A DNA stretch of 64,000 nucleotides from Himantopus leucocephalus (taxonomy: Eukaryota; Chordata; Aves; Charadriiformes; Recurvirostridae). Below, in pieces: positions 23,901-36,482 of this stretch. Every line of letters starts with the position of its first letter. The stretch's first letter is position 1. The notes under the pieces are model-generated. The model saw nothing but the letters and a program-made list of their open reading frames with translations. It was not told where the DNA came from and ran no database searches. The stretch lies in the NCBI GenBank assembly GCA_003993805.1, contig RSEF01000003.1:86588920-86652919 (forward strand), given 5' to 3'. A program made the position numbers and the translations under genes.

Positions 23901-26900
23901 TTGTCATGCAGCACTTTCTTTCCTTTCCTCTTCTTGGGATGTTATCCTGGATGCCCTATTAGTATTGGCTTTTCTGCCATCCATTTCCTCTGCAAGTTCT
24001 CCAGTTATGGTCTGTAAAGCTACTGCTTTTTCTTCACTTTATTTGACTTTCTAAAATAGGTAATTTCCAAATAATTCAGTGATAGTATGACAGAAACAAA
24101 CAGAAATGCACCAACTTGGTAGGAGGTATTTGTGTATCTAAACCACAAATACATTTGTCTTTATGTCCTTCATCCCTTTTCCCTTCACTTGTTTCTAAAC
24201 AAGACTAATTACCATTGTGGTAAAGACAAGGTCTTTATTCTGTTAATTGCATAGCATCCATCATAAAAATTCTCTTCTGAAATATTTTCTGTGGCTCAAG
24301 GCTATGATGTTCAAATACTGCAAAGCATAAAAAGAATAAATTAAACTATTGTCACTTTTTCATGGTCCTATTTTTTCACTTAATTACATGCTATCTGTAA
24401 TAGAAGTAAAAATAAGTACTGAACGACACAATAATGAGTGTCTGTTTTAAAAAAAAAATCTGCTAAATGAATTACATTAGCCACTGTACAAGAATGAACT
24501 TTTCTATTTCAGTGCATAGAACAACATAGTAAGAATAACAAATCTCGTGAAAACCAATTTTGTTAATATAGGTTCATCGTTGGGTCAATTATGAATCCAT
24601 GCTGAAGGAATGTCTTGTTGGGAGAATGGCTGTCAAGCCTATTGCTGCTCCAAAAGGTGAGGCTTTTAAGAATGAAATAATTTCTATTATGCTTTATTCC
24701 AAAGTTATCTGGAAATGATGAGAAAGCCTTAATCATCATATTTACAAGGAGAGTCTCTATTCTTGCACAGAGATGAAGGCTGTTGCATATATTCAGTCTT
24801 TTTACAGCAGATAACCTGAAGATGAAACTACTGTATGCATGAAGACTTTTATAAATAATGTACTGCTACATTTCTTCTTGTTTTCAGTCATCAGAAAACG
24901 GATGTGTGTGTTTTATGTGCATGTGTATTTAGAATTTTTTTTTTTCCCCCAAGATCCCTCATTCTTCTTCTTATCCCAGGGGACAAACTGTCATAGGCAG
25001 CACTCTCATCTTAAAGTAGAAGTCGGTATTTTCTGGTGGTTTCAGTGCCATAGATAGATCTGGCAAGTTGCATATGTATTGAGGTGTTTCAATACACTTT
25101 ATGGAGAGTTATCCTTTCCAGAACACTTTATTGGGTCCTTTAGTTTGAATTTACTTGGGGAAAATTTTGCTGATACAACAGACTCCTCTGAGCCAGAACT
25201 GCAAGAGATGTAGTATGTTGTCTTAAAATGCTGGTGGTGGTTTCCAGAGACTTTAATCTTCAGTATTTGTTCTGGTTTGTAGGCTGCAGCAAAAATTTCT
25301 TACCCCTAGGAAGCAGGCACTATTACTGAATATTGCCCCTTAGCAAAACTACAGTGAAAGCATGAAAGAATTAATGTTTGCAACTATTTTTCTCAAATTC
25401 TGTGGCATCCTTTGGTTAACAAATTCGGCCATCTCTTGTAGTTCTTCAACTTCCGACAAGGTGCGCTGCATACTTGCTTAGTGCTTAGATCCCATCACCT
25501 GACAGTTACATTGAGTTTGGACTGTACTTGAAGGGGAATAGTATTTTACATCTCTGTGTTGCTAGGTAGCTAATTCCAGTGTGGAGCTTCTAAGGTAAAT
25601 GCTGCAAAATATGGAGAAAACTTGACAGCATAACTGCTTCATGGACTTGAGGCAGTACAGATAAGTTACTGGTACTTTGTCAGCTGAGTTAGAAATTTAG
25701 AAGTAAACCTGACTTATGCCGATTTCATTAATCTAACTTTTCTGCAACTGAAAGGAATTCTTCTGACAGCCAGTCAGTAAAAACCAAACATGTCTTTGCC
25801 CTTGCCACCTGTGACAGTCCACTTTCTGCTCTTCACTTTTTCTGCTTTCTTCTGTAATGGGACTCTTCTATCCATTTTGCTGTAGTAAAATTTGCAGGAT
25901 AAAGGTTGCCAACTATATAGAACCAGTTCTGTTGCCTATGTCTCTTTTAGCCATTTCAGGCTTGAAAAAATGTAATTTCATTGATTAAAAATCAAACAGA
26001 TTAGACTGGATTTGCTGAAATTCTTCACTGTAAAATTCTCAAAGTTTACTTTGATTCCTGGTAGGTTATGTATCCTCCTGTTTTAAATTATCAAAACCGC
26101 AATTGATGAACTTCACTATCAGCCAGGAGTAATTCTAGCCTTGCATCTTTCCAGAAGATCATATTCAGCAAAGTTTGCATTTGAAAACAGAAGACTAAAA
26201 TACTAAGTTAAGGTGCATGTTTTTGAATATAGGATTAAATGAGCATGTGAGTATAGAGGAAAGATAGGACTTCAAATATGGAATACATTTCTTTCTTTTT
26301 GTGGCAGAGGGTGAGTGTTCGGCAGTAGTATCGGTACTTGCTGTTTGGTACCGTCTCAATACAGTGTAAGACAACTGTAGGTTTGTTGGGGCATTGCTGG
26401 AAGATTTGTGGTTGTTTAGCTTAGTTTTTGTTTCCTGTGTTTTGGTGGGTTTTTGGAAGACAGTACAATTATTGGCTTACTGAACTGCTTAAAGAAACTG
26501 ATGGTTGTCCTTGCATACTCTAGGGTTATTTTTAAGAAAGAAGAATCTTTTGAAGATGCTGATGATAGTTAATGTTCTGTCAACTTGTCTTTTGGGAATG
26601 CTGCTTGATGGTATGGTGGTGACTAATAGGTAATTCTGAAGTGTTCCTTCTGTGGAGTTACAGTGGAGCTGTGCACTGAAACATACAGTGTTTGTACTTG
26701 CTGAGAAGGTCAGTGCAGTAACTACAGCAGTACCCAGGCATGTAAGAGATGATTTCAGTCTCTCCCTCAGCAAACCTGTACAGCATTGAACTGCTTGCCT
26801 TCCCTTAAAGGTAGTCAGCTGTAAACATTAGCACGGACATTAGTTTGTTTTCTGGTATCTTCTAATACTTCTAATGTTTCTCATAGACATATGTTAGTAT

Positions 26901-29900
26901 ATGTCCCTATGTTACTTCAGTGGTAGCATAACTTGGGAGTCGGAATGCATGTTGTTGTATTGTTAATTTGGCAAGATTAGGTTGAGCGCTATGGTGTCAT
27001 CCAAGGAAGAGAGGGTGGGCTGTGTCTTGGAAATGCCTCAAACTGTTGTTAAAATTGCAATGCCAGTGTCAGTGCAGTGTGTTTAAATGTAATGAAATTA
27101 GAGTAGACTTTTGAAAACAAAAAATTACCTTTAATCAGAAATGAGTTTTTGTGAATGACTTGCCTGTCCTGGCAGAAAGCTTGAAGTGGTGTATAGCAGA
27201 ATACACAGACAAATACAGCCTCAATCAAAAATTTTGAGTGGAATGTCCCATTCATCTTGTGGAGGGTTTTTTTTTTCCCCTCCCTTATAGTGGCACAACG
27301 TGAAAGCCTCTGATGAAGTCAGTGCTTGGTGAGCTCTGAAGTCATTTTGCAATACTGCATGCTTGGTGCTTTGTTCCAGGAGCCTTTCCTTCACTCCTCT
27401 CACAGTGGCATTTTTGCTCTAACACTGGCTGCTGTCATGCAGAGCACTGGGAGGGATTCAGAAGAACAAGGGAGAAACATTCACATTTTGGTTTTCATAA
27501 AAGGGAGCAGGAAGAACACATTGGTTTCTCCCACTTCCCCAAACCTGGCTCCCATGAAAGAGAATATAAAAGGGACCTTCATACTGGGACATTCTGAGAT
27601 GTGCAATGTAGAGAAGGCAGAAAGGGGCTTGGTATGTCCGGAGGACTAATTTCCCACAGATTTGCTATGAGCAAAAGGATATGTGGCTGATAGGTGCAGT
27701 GCCTTTCCCCTGTAATTGCGCACCTTATATATGAATTGACACCATGTAATTCACCTGCTTGGTCTTCATCTTCTTTTTTTATGCTAGTATTTATTTGTTT
27801 GTTTGGAGTAGTTGCAGCATACTGTACATTTAATGAAAAACTCAGATAATAACTTGTCAAATAAAACCATTTGACAGAAGGAGCTTATAGGAAGATTTTA
27901 TTTTTTGTGGGTTTCTGCCAAGGATTGGGTTTAGATTGCCAAGGATTGGGTCGGTCATATTCAGTGTCTACTCCATGTTGTCGTGAGGCAAGTTTCATTG
28001 AAAGTCTGACAGATTTAGCGGGTTTCTTAGCTATGAAGTTTATAATTGCACAAGATAATATGTGATGTTTGTTTTGAAGTGCCAGAGTTGTTCTTGTATT
28101 TCCTACCCTTTAGTGCTGTGCGACTTTTGGCATTTTTAACATAGTGGTTTTTTAATTTTACATAACCTTTCGGAATGGTAGTCAGTGCTGCATTTATTTG
28201 CGACTTCTTGATATCTGAAGCGTCCTTGTTAATCTATTGATGTTGGAAGGTTTATCTGGAGATCCTTACTTTGGCTTATTTCTTTAGCATGATGTGTGCA
28301 AGTACTGTGCCGTAACTTCTTACTGTCGTGCTCGTTGTTTTTTCTTAATGCTTGTAGAGATTTCTTCTGCTCTGTCTGAAGAGAAGAAACAGCTTAATGG
28401 TAAGTATTCACCTGGAGTGAGGTGGGGAGTGAATCTTAAACTTATTTTAATGTTATCGAATGAGCTGTGTTGATCTAGACTTCTGCCTGTCTTTATGTTT
28501 GAATCTGATGTTGATCCTGTAGTGGTCTGTCGAAATTACAGAAGGCAAAATCCTAATCAGGTATTGTGAATTCAGTGTTTAAAAGTATTATAAGACTGCA
28601 GTAGAGTAGTATAGATAAGGGAGGTATGAGATAGACATGCTTTCTGCTTGAGTTGGGCAAGATAGGTCACAAATTACTGTGTGCTATGAACTATGCCACT
28701 ACAAAATTGCCACGCTTTTTGATCCTTCTCTATATCAGGAAAGCTAGGTGGCCATGGGGCTGGAGTAGCAGAGACAAAACAAAATCTTGGGGAACGCTTA
28801 GAATTAATACGTCTCTACTAAAAGGTCGAGTGGTGACTGGAAGGTCGTCACTAGGAAACGAGATGAAATGGAGATGAAGTAGCTGAGCATGACTGAACTA
28901 CTTGAGATGTCACTGTGAGAAAGGGCTACGCCAATTGTCGGCCCAGTCAAAGAGAAGCAAGTATAGTCCTGTGAATGAATCAGGAGATTGACGGTAGTCC
29001 TCGTAGAGGTGGGGAAGCATTCAAGCCTTCACTGAGCCCTTCCTTGAGTAGTGGAGGTAGCTTAGGTTGCTAGTGGTCAAGAACCATTCATCATTGCCCA
29101 GAGAAGCGGTGGAGGCTCTATCCCTAGGGGTGTTCAAGGCCAGGCTGGATGGGGCTTTGAGCAACCTGGTCTAGTGGGAGGTGTCCCTGCCTATGGCAGG
29201 GGGGTTGGAACTCAATGGTCTTCAAGGTCGCTTCCAACCTAAACCATTCTATGATTTGATTTTGATGCTTTTAGGAAGTGTTACAGACTGATTAGCCATA
29301 TTAGTATAAGAGGATTCCTAAAAGAATATGTCTTATGAAGTCCCATTAAATGAGGTTTGATGGGGGTGCGTTGGTGGAGCAAATAAGATGAATACCTGTG
29401 AAGGCAAATAATATGATTTTAAATCAAGGCTGACCTGTTGGCATGAAAGGGGACAGGTGCAAGTTGGTAATGGAAAAGTCTAGGCTGAAACTTTAGAAAA
29501 GGAGTGTAGAACAGTCCCAATTTTGGAGTGGCAGAAAGAGCAGAAACCTGTCTTAAGATGAAGCCGGAGAAGTTCTCAGGGTGGTGTACCAGCAAGTCCA
29601 GAATCAGTGACGGGAAGATAGCTTGTTCATGCTTTTGCTGGTGAATTTGAAGTCCTATTTGTTTTCTTTTTTCTCATACTGTCTTCCTTGCCCTCCCCAT
29701 TCGTGTTCTGTGAATATTGTATTTGACTTCTAAAAGGCAGTTTCCCTTTTAGTACGCACAATCATTGAACTACATAAAAAGTTAAACATACAGCATATAA
29801 AAGTAAGCAAGACTGATTTTATTTGTTCCTGTTTTGCTCTATAGCCTTACAAGATGTTAAGCTAAACTCTGACAGGGCCTGCTGCCTGACTTTCCGTTTT

Positions 29901-32900
29901 TTTTTCTGCAGCAACGAACAAGTTGCTGGAACTTGTTAATCTTGCTTTGAAGGACTGGGGGAATTGGAAAACAAAACTCTGCTTTAACGTATCAGGATGA
30001 TGTCACTAGCAGCTAGTAGTCATTAAATACATTATAAGTATTTTGTGTTCAAGTAGAAGACTAATTTTACCATCTATTTCAATGGTCTCCTCTTGGTTAT
30101 TTTGGTTCATGAATTCCTTAGTGTTTGTGCTTGTCTAGCTGTCCAGAGCTTTCCTATATATCTTTCATATAGACAGTGGATCCAGGTAAAGAGAAATAAG
30201 TGATACTCTCTCTTCCGTCTTGCTTCCCCTCGTGCTCCTAGCAATAACTTTTTTTGTCCGGATTATGTGACTTCTCAGGAGACATAGGAAATTATTCTGA
30301 TGGTAGTTTCCAACGAAATTCCAAAATACTGTTGGTTGCTTTTTATATTCAGTTTACCTGCTTGGCAAGACTTTTTCCAAAATAGGAGAGGTGATTTCCT
30401 GAGGTTAACTTCCGTGAGGTTTTTCATATTCAGTTGTTGTGTCTTGGTGCTTAGCTTTTCTAAATTTAAGTCAGAATGAGTCTAGAAATAAGCATTGTTG
30501 TCTGAAAGTGGGAAAGAGAAGCTTATGGCACGGACTCTGATTTTTTTTTTTGGAAGTTGTTGGCACTAGTGAAGGAATTTTTTTCTTATCAATCTAAAAT
30601 GTATAAATAACAATTGTATTTGGAGCGTGCTCAGATCAATCAACTTAAATGTGTCCTTGATTTTTGTGAACATCAATTGTATGTAATGTTGGGGTGATTA
30701 AATGTGAAGTTTTCAGAATATATTGCTAGTGATAACAGTCAGCATGAGTATAGCCTAATGTGCTCTTCAACATCTGTTCATATGTGAGTTTCAAACAAAA
30801 GACATAAAAATTTCAAAACGTTGCCATTACCAAAGCATGCCTGAAAAACTTCATATTTGTTTGAGAGCAAATATATATCAAAGACATACTTTACAAATAT
30901 TATTTCCAGCCCTGCACTTTTGAGCTAAACTGAATTTCTCTTTCACCCAAACCATTATGATGATTTTTGTAATATTAATAGTAACAAAAAAAAAAAAAAG
31001 ACTTGGGAAGTTCCACCATCTGAAAACAAGCTGGTGTGTAAGTATATGCACATCAGACCTTGAAAAAACTTACGGTGTGGAAAAGGGTGATGAAAGGAGA
31101 GTTCAAGCTAGTTTCCAGTACAGAAAACTAAATCATGAGGTTCAACCAGCTGGAATTCTTTAGTGTAAGTAATATAAATGTTCCTATTTTTCCTAGTAAT
31201 ATTTGGAGTTTACGAATACGGGTCAAGCTTGTTCTGGGCCTTCTAAGAGCAAAGAAAACAATAGGTACAGAAAGTTTTCAGAGCATCCTAAAGTAGTTTA
31301 AATTGGAAGGAACATCTGGAGCTTGTTTGGTCCAGTCTCCTACTCAAAACAGTGTGAACTTCGATACTAGATCAGATTGCTTATGAGCAACCCCACCACA
31401 CGGGAAGTGAAGTGTGGTATTTTGGTTTTTCTTTTCTTTTTTTTTTTCCCTCTATACACATAACCAGACTTTTCACTGCTACTTGTCTATTTCCTCTTGT
31501 CTTTCTCTGAGAAGAGTCTGGCTACCTTCTCTATACTTCCTTCTCTCTCACACTATACCATGGGATTCTGCAAAGCAGTTCCCAGAACAAGCTGAAGTTT
31601 GCTCTTGTGAGATGCAGAGTGGTAATTCTGCTGTTCATCCTGGTCACCTTAAACTCTTTCATTTCATGCCTGCCAACAGCCTTTGGTTTCACCACCAGCT
31701 TTTCTTTATCTAGGAGCACCATGACGAGTAGAGCACTTTCCTTAATTGGTTCATTGATCACCTGAATCGTTGTGTTTTTATTGCAGTGTGACTTCTTGTT
31801 TTCCCATAGCATCTTACAGTATTTCAGAATGATTCATAAATAACTTGGTTTGCCAGAATGTTCTTTTTATTGTGGCTGTTCGTGTGTTTCTGTTGACCTG
31901 CAAAAGCAGACAGGAGTGTATATGACCATGAATTCCTCTTATGCATAGAGGCCAACTGAAGCACATGATCTATGTCCTCAAGAAAGGCTTAGACTTTGAA
32001 AAGGCTTTTATCATTAGGCGATTGGTTTTCTTTTGCAGTGATCTGACTGCTCTGCCATTTGTCTTCCTTAGCAGCTGCAGATGGTGTGTACTTAGGGGTA
32101 ATTAAGGATCAAAGAATAAGTAATTCCAGCGAATTTTAATTGCTTTGGATTAATTCCCCCGTCTGGATGATCAAATCATTTTGACAGATTGGATTAGACC
32201 AGAGTGGCTCTCTGTTTGTGTCTACTTCCCACGTGGTGGAGCCACTCATTTACTGTGTTTAAGCTTGTAGTCAAACTACAAAACTTACTGGCACTTTAGA
32301 AGGTAATCATCTAGGCAATTGAGAATGCATACATTAATTGTCTTATGTGTAGCCATTTCAGGTTTGCCTTTGAATGGGCTTGAAACCAGCACTTACCAAC
32401 TGTTATCTTAGACCTCTGCCTAACCATTGTCCAGAAAAACTCCTGCTGTTCATGTGGTGTTACAAATCATACTATATTTCAGTCTGCGCAACTTCCTCCA
32501 TCATGATTCTATATGACTTCTTCATGTTAAAGGTGATGAAGGATGGCAGTTGCTTTTATCTGTCATCTTTGCTCAAGTTTTTGTCAAATATGTTGTTTCT
32601 TTTAGGCCAGAGATTAGTACAGTTGAGGTTTTCGAAAACTGACCAAGGGTTGCCTCCCAGCAAAGACTTTTTTGGACTGTTTTGTTTTGTTTAATAATAA
32701 AAGTGACTAGCTGAATTCTGTGAAAACTCCTAGCAAAGTGCAGATAGATTAAGGCTGATCTCTTTGCTTAACTGACTGATGTGCAATTTTACTTGTGCAT
32801 TAGATTAGACCAGACGTCCCAAATTGAATTTGATCATCTGAATTGTATAAACAAATAGTTCTGTTAAAGGAGATTCATTCAGATAACCTTTTTTCCATGC

Positions 32901-35900
32901 TTTGCTATCACAAAGTGTGAAAGCACAAGCTAATAATAGATGAAACTGAGACCAGGCTACATGTACCAGAAGGGCTGCATGCACAGGTTCTGTGGTATAT
33001 GGAACTCTTAATTTCTGAAGTAGAACTTCATGTTCTAGGAGCCTGCCTAGAATGAAAACATGTATACTTCTGGCTGCCTGTGGAAATAAAGCCACTAAAA
33101 ATTGTGGAGGTGTATTTGGAACACTCAATTTAAAAAAAAAATAAATAAAGCTCTGATTATGATTTCTATTAAGCATGCATCACAACAAATATTTTAATGA
33201 CTCTCTGCTCTTTGTAGGTATGCTTCCTGAGAAGAAAGTACTGGGTGCTTCTGTTAAAGATTTAACTCCAAGGTAAACTTTTGTCTTTCATTGTTTGTTG
33301 AACATTCTATTTAATAATTCTGTGTGGTTCTTAGTAAGAGCAGGCAACTTCTTCCATAGCTAGTTCTTGATGTCTCAGCTAAATCGTATGTGTCATTGCC
33401 ATCCTTTTATAACCGGGAAAGTTGAGGTTTAGTTTTAAACAACTTGCCAAACGTATACGCAGATGATGATGCAAGGTTCTTGGCTTACTCTGTTGGTTTC
33501 TAACAGTTGCACTGCCTTGCATCGTATACAAATGTATGGCTTATATTTGCAGGCTCCTCAGCCTTGCTTCTTGAGAAAACTCCTGGAAAATTATTCCAAG
33601 TGGGCCAATTACTTTTTTGACTTTAGTTGATCTGTCCATAAATGTATGAGTCGTCATGCCTTGGAAAAGTACTTAATTTCAAGATGGAATATATTAAGAT
33701 GCGATAGCTGTATTCAAATTTCTACAATATGCAAAGCAAAGCAGGCCCTAAAACCCTACTGTGATGTGCCTGCTGTTGTCACTGGGGTACCATTTTAGTC
33801 TGTGATGCCTTGAGTCACCAAGGTTCAGTTTCTCACTTTGCATCAAAATCTCCTGTGAGTGTGTAATCTCTGGGCATATTACATGCAGTCATATAAAATA
33901 TTATGGCTTGTGAACAACTGGAATGTGACTTATCTTCTGGAGTGCTCCGCAGAACTTGCTGCCTTTCTTCCCATGTGTGTCTGGCATGTTCTGGTCTGTG
34001 AGTGGAAGGTGTGCAGCCTAGAACGTGTTGGCTGTCAGGAGTGTCTGCTAGAGGGGGCATCCTCCCTTTCTGCCTTCTTTTCTGGTTCAGGATTTCAAAG
34101 AGTAGTCAGAAGTGGTTAGGACATTGGGAAAGGGAGAAGATGGTAGTAATGTAGATGCGAGGGGTTAACTTTGTAGGAACAGAGTTGACTTTCACTGGCT
34201 GGGATTGCAACCCAGCCGGCAGTCAAGTGAGAACTACAGATGTCTGTGGTGGAGAGCCAGGCATAAGATTGTCAGATGTATGATCCCCATGAAAACAGGT
34301 AGAGAAGGGAATAGCTTTTATGGGGTTGGATGGGTAAGTTTCTTCTTGGCAAGTGTAAGGCCATGCAAAAAATTAGCATTTGAAGGCTTTCTGTTTCTTA
34401 CCTTATCCTGTATTTATTACGAGGTTTGGACAGCTTGGGAACATAGGAATATAAAATCTTGATTTGGGGGGATGAAGGGAACTGTGTTTGTGGTATGTGT
34501 GTGGAATCTATAACTCTCTGAAGCCAACCTGACTATTTAATAGTTTTGTCTGGAGTCAAGATTTTAATCCTCTTGTTGGGGAGGTTCATATACTGCAAAG
34601 AGGATGCACATGCTTTTTAACTAAAACCAATGCCATTTAATTTTAGCTACAATGTGCTTACAATCAGGATGCATAATTAGACTGTTGTTATTTTAATAGT
34701 CTTTTCAAAATTATTGGCTTCAGACTTATGTCTTCAAAAAATAGTAAATAATGTATTTGGCTTGTAAATTCACAAAAGAAGCTCTGCTTGAAAACTGCTA
34801 GTTAAATATCTTTTGGTATGCCCAAAGAAATATATACTTTTTTTCTTTACTGTATTTTTTGTTTTACAGTTATGACTGGTTTCAAACGAATAGTTTGATC
34901 ACCATTGTCATATATACTAAGCAGAAGGTAAGTGTGTTCTATGAAAGGGAGAATTACAAGATCCAGTTGAGATCCAGCTTGAATTCTGGGAGAACTTTAT
35001 TAAAATGGTTCTTTTTCCTTGCCTATGAAAGGATATGAATGCAGAGTTGGTGATAGTTGACTGTCAAGACAAACGATTAAGAGGAGAGATCATCGTGGGT
35101 GACCACTCATATGTTGTAGAAGTTGGTAGGTACTGTAATTTTGCAGTTGAAAGTACTGAATTTTCATTCTACTTTATTAAAACCCTCTCATCAGACCATA
35201 TGTATTTTCCATATACCAATTAATATTTTATTCCTCTTTCATTAGAGATGATTACTTTAAAGTAACTTGATGTAAAGGAATTACATTGTTTATCAACTCA
35301 CATCTTCATTTTAGTATGTACTTAATTTTTTACATGTGGAATAAAGTATAGTAAGAAATTGATGTAAAAGTTTTGTAAAATTATTCTTCAAGTGTGTTTT
35401 CAATGGTTATTAAAATGCCCTTATTCAAAAAGGGCAAGTGGAATGATTTAGATGAGTCGTTGTTAAAAATAATGGGAAAAACGATGCCTTTCTTAATGTT
35501 ACATATTAAGCCTGCAGAAGTCACAAGTGAAATTTCAGGGCCAGATAAAGACGCATAAGGTTCTAGGCTCATTAGTTCACTTAATATTCCTAGCCTTAAA
35601 CGGTATGACGAGTACAATGTAGTTTTGTTTTTGCTTGATGTGGGGTTTGTTTCTCTTTGTTTCAGACTTGGATCATGCGGTTCAAGAAGATATGTCTGGT
35701 AAGTTCTGACTCTGTTCTGTATCTCTTCAAATATCAGAATGTGGAACTTCAGTTTATTTTTCTGACTTGTCAAATACTTTACAGTTTTGCTTACAACCAG
35801 GTTCTGACACAATCAATCAAATTAAACCTTAACATTGAATAAATTGTGGCATTTGGCCCTGTGAAAGTAGTAAGTTGATGATGCTCTCATCCCTATGAGT

Positions 35901-36482
35901 ATGCCTAAGTTTTAAAATAAGTAGAAGTTAGTTATGTTGTGTATTTGTAAATTGTTCTTTGCTTAGACTGGGATTTTCTTGGATTTAATTATTCATTCAA
36001 ATGGTCTTGAAAAGAAAGGAGGTAGTAAGTAGGAGTAGTTACCAATTTCCAGTAAATGAGGACTCTGAATTAGTGAGCATTCTTTTTGACCAGATGGGCT
36101 GTGAAGCATTTCACAATGTATTTAGTAAATAAGATACATTAATTATGCATATTAAGTTAGTGGTGGTTGTTTTAAATGCACTGTAAAACATTATAAAGAT
36201 ATAGCTGGAAGTACATTTAATTTGATATTTTAATTTAACAGATTAATTCCATGTGTCTTGAGAAAAGACTTGTTCTTCTAAAATTTCATTCTAATGGAGG
36301 AGTAAAATTTTTTTTTGTACAAAATGTAACTAAACAGTATGAAACTTTTTCTCTTTTAGTACATATTGCTGAAAAAGTCGGGAAAGTAGAGATTGTCTTA
36401 AAGAAAAAGGATGATGTTCATTGGAAAATGCTGGGGCAGCCCTTGGAGAGTCATAATACATTTATCAAACGCACGGACAGAG
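17914..36482 (+). CDS. CYB5R4: CYB5R4 (NCB5OR), exons 1-10; C-terminal part not found
   Basis: Cytochrome b5 reductase 4 is a soluble, ER-associated fusion of a cytochrome b5 domain, a CS domain and an FAD/NADH reductase. It passes electrons from NADH to heme and to acceptors in lipid desaturation and oxidative-stress defence. Ten exons join in frame to 273 complete codons, all with GT-AG introns and consistent phases. The b5 domain (about 55-130) has the HPGG heme motif with His89 and the second ligand His112 in [10 protein letters not shown], the same numbering as human. The CS domain starts near SYDWFQTN (171) and runs to about 256. The usual protein is about 520 residues. The FAD- and NADH-binding exons expected next were not seen before the window ends, and a 100-N gap follows at 37113. 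The start is the ATG in [14 protein letters not shown] (A at -3). Partial in this window. Confidence 0.95.
18222..18297. repeat. Two-copy 38-bp perfect tandem repeat in intron 1
   Basis: 18222-18259 and 18260-18297 are identical, beginning CCGGTCGGTTCCCGG. No N lies between the copies, so unlike other duplications in this window this one may be real, though a GC-rich assembly error is possible. Confidence 0.85.
18298..19312 (+). other. CYB5R4 intron 1, remainder
   Basis: Non-coding. No repeat or further exon recognised. It ends TTATTTTTCAG (19302-19312). Confidence 0.6.
19313..19466 (+). CDS. CYB5R4: CYB5R4 exon 2
   Basis: 154 nt, phase 0 in and phase 1 out. It encodes [20 protein letters not shown] through [11 protein letters not shown], the start of the cytochrome b5 fold. 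The donor is G|GTTGGT at 19467, a weak site but required by the reading frame. Confidence 0.95.
19467..22360 (+). other. CYB5R4 intron 2
   Basis: 2.9 kb of AT-rich intron without recognised repeats. A 145-codon open frame at 20481-20918 has no family resemblance. The acceptor is TTTTCTGCAG at 22351-22360. Confidence 0.6.
22361..22461 (+). CDS. CYB5R4: CYB5R4 exon 3, first heme ligand
   Basis: 101 nt, phase 1 in and phase 0 out. It encodes [20 protein letters not shown] to DLFDQ. His89 of HPGG is the first axial heme ligand. Donor CAG|GTGAGA. Confidence 0.97.
22462..24571 (+). other. CYB5R4 intron 3
   Basis: 2.1 kb, AT-rich, nothing else recognised. The acceptor region TTGTTAATATAG is poor in pyrimidines but the exon after it is unmistakable. 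Confidence 0.6.
24572..24656 (+). CDS. CYB5R4: CYB5R4 exon 4, second heme ligand
   Basis: 85 nt, phase 0 in and phase 1 out. It encodes [20 protein letters not shown] followed by VKPIAAPK. His112 is the second axial heme ligand and ends the b5 core. Donor AAAG|GTGAGG. Confidence 0.97.
24657..28357 (+). other. CYB5R4 intron 4
   Basis: 3.7 kb without recognised repeats or extra exons. A 107-codon open frame at 27326-27649 looks random. Confidence 0.6.
28358..28399 (+). CDS. CYB5R4: CYB5R4 exon 5 (linker)
   Basis: Only 42 nt, phase 1 in and out, encoding [14 protein letters not shown], the charged linker between the b5 and CS domains. Acceptor TGCTTGTAG, donor ATG|GTAAGT. It is placed by matching phases and by the EEKK..LNG pattern continuing into exon 6. 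Confidence 0.9.
28400..33217 (+). other. CYB5R4 intron 5
   Basis: 4.8 kb. It contains a CR1 fragment (29091-29257) and a possible cryptic exon after a strong acceptor at 29911 (see findings). The rest is unremarkable. Confidence 0.6.
29091..29257 (+). mobile_element. CR1 LINE 3' fragment in CYB5R4 intron 5
   Basis: Only the last part of a plus-oriented CR1: the TTGCCCAGAGAAG start, GTTCAAGGCCAGGCTGGATG, CAGGGGGGTTGGAAC, then CCTAAACCATTCTATG. Confidence 0.92.
33218..33272 (+). CDS. CYB5R4: CYB5R4 exon 6 (linker)
   Basis: 55 nt, phase 1 in and phase 2 out. It encodes [18 protein letters not shown] leading into the CS domain. Acceptor CTTTGTAG, donor AAG|GTAAAC. The segment is variable across species apart from GMLP. 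Confidence 0.92.
33273..34869 (+). other. CYB5R4 intron 6
   Basis: 1.6 kb, no recognised repeats. Ends TTGTTTTACAG. Confidence 0.6.
34870..34927 (+). CDS. CYB5R4: CYB5R4 exon 7, start of CS domain
   Basis: 58 nt, phase 2 in and phase 0 out. With the split Ser it encodes [20 protein letters not shown], the first strands of the CS (p23-like) beta sandwich. Donor AAG|GTAAGT. Confidence 0.96.
35032..35125 (+). CDS. CYB5R4: CYB5R4 exon 8, CS domain
   Basis: 94 nt, phase 0 in and phase 1 out. It encodes [20 protein letters not shown] and [11 protein letters not shown]. Intron 7 is only 104 nt. Donor TTG|GTAGGT. Confidence 0.94.
35126..35665 (+). other. CYB5R4 intron 8
   Basis: 540 nt, AT-rich. 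The frame of exon 8 stays open into it until TAA at 35222, but the donor and the fit with exon 9 show it is intron. Confidence 0.7.
35666..35698 (+). CDS. CYB5R4: CYB5R4 exon 9 (microexon), CS domain
   Basis: 33 nt, phase 1 in and out, encoding [11 protein letters not shown]; human has the related segment ending in VQEDFS. Acceptor TTTGTTTCAG, donor CTG|GTAAGT. Confidence 0.93.
35699..36359 (+). other. CYB5R4 intron 9
   Basis: 660 nt, AT-rich, nothing else recognised. Confidence 0.65.
36360..36482 (+). CDS. CYB5R4: CYB5R4 exon 10, end of CS domain
   Basis: 123 nt, phase 1 in and out. It encodes [17 protein letters not shown] and the segment [20 protein letters not shown], matching the end of the CS domain and the junction to the reductase. 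Donor GAG|GTAAGC at 36483. This is the last exon identified. Confidence 0.95.
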
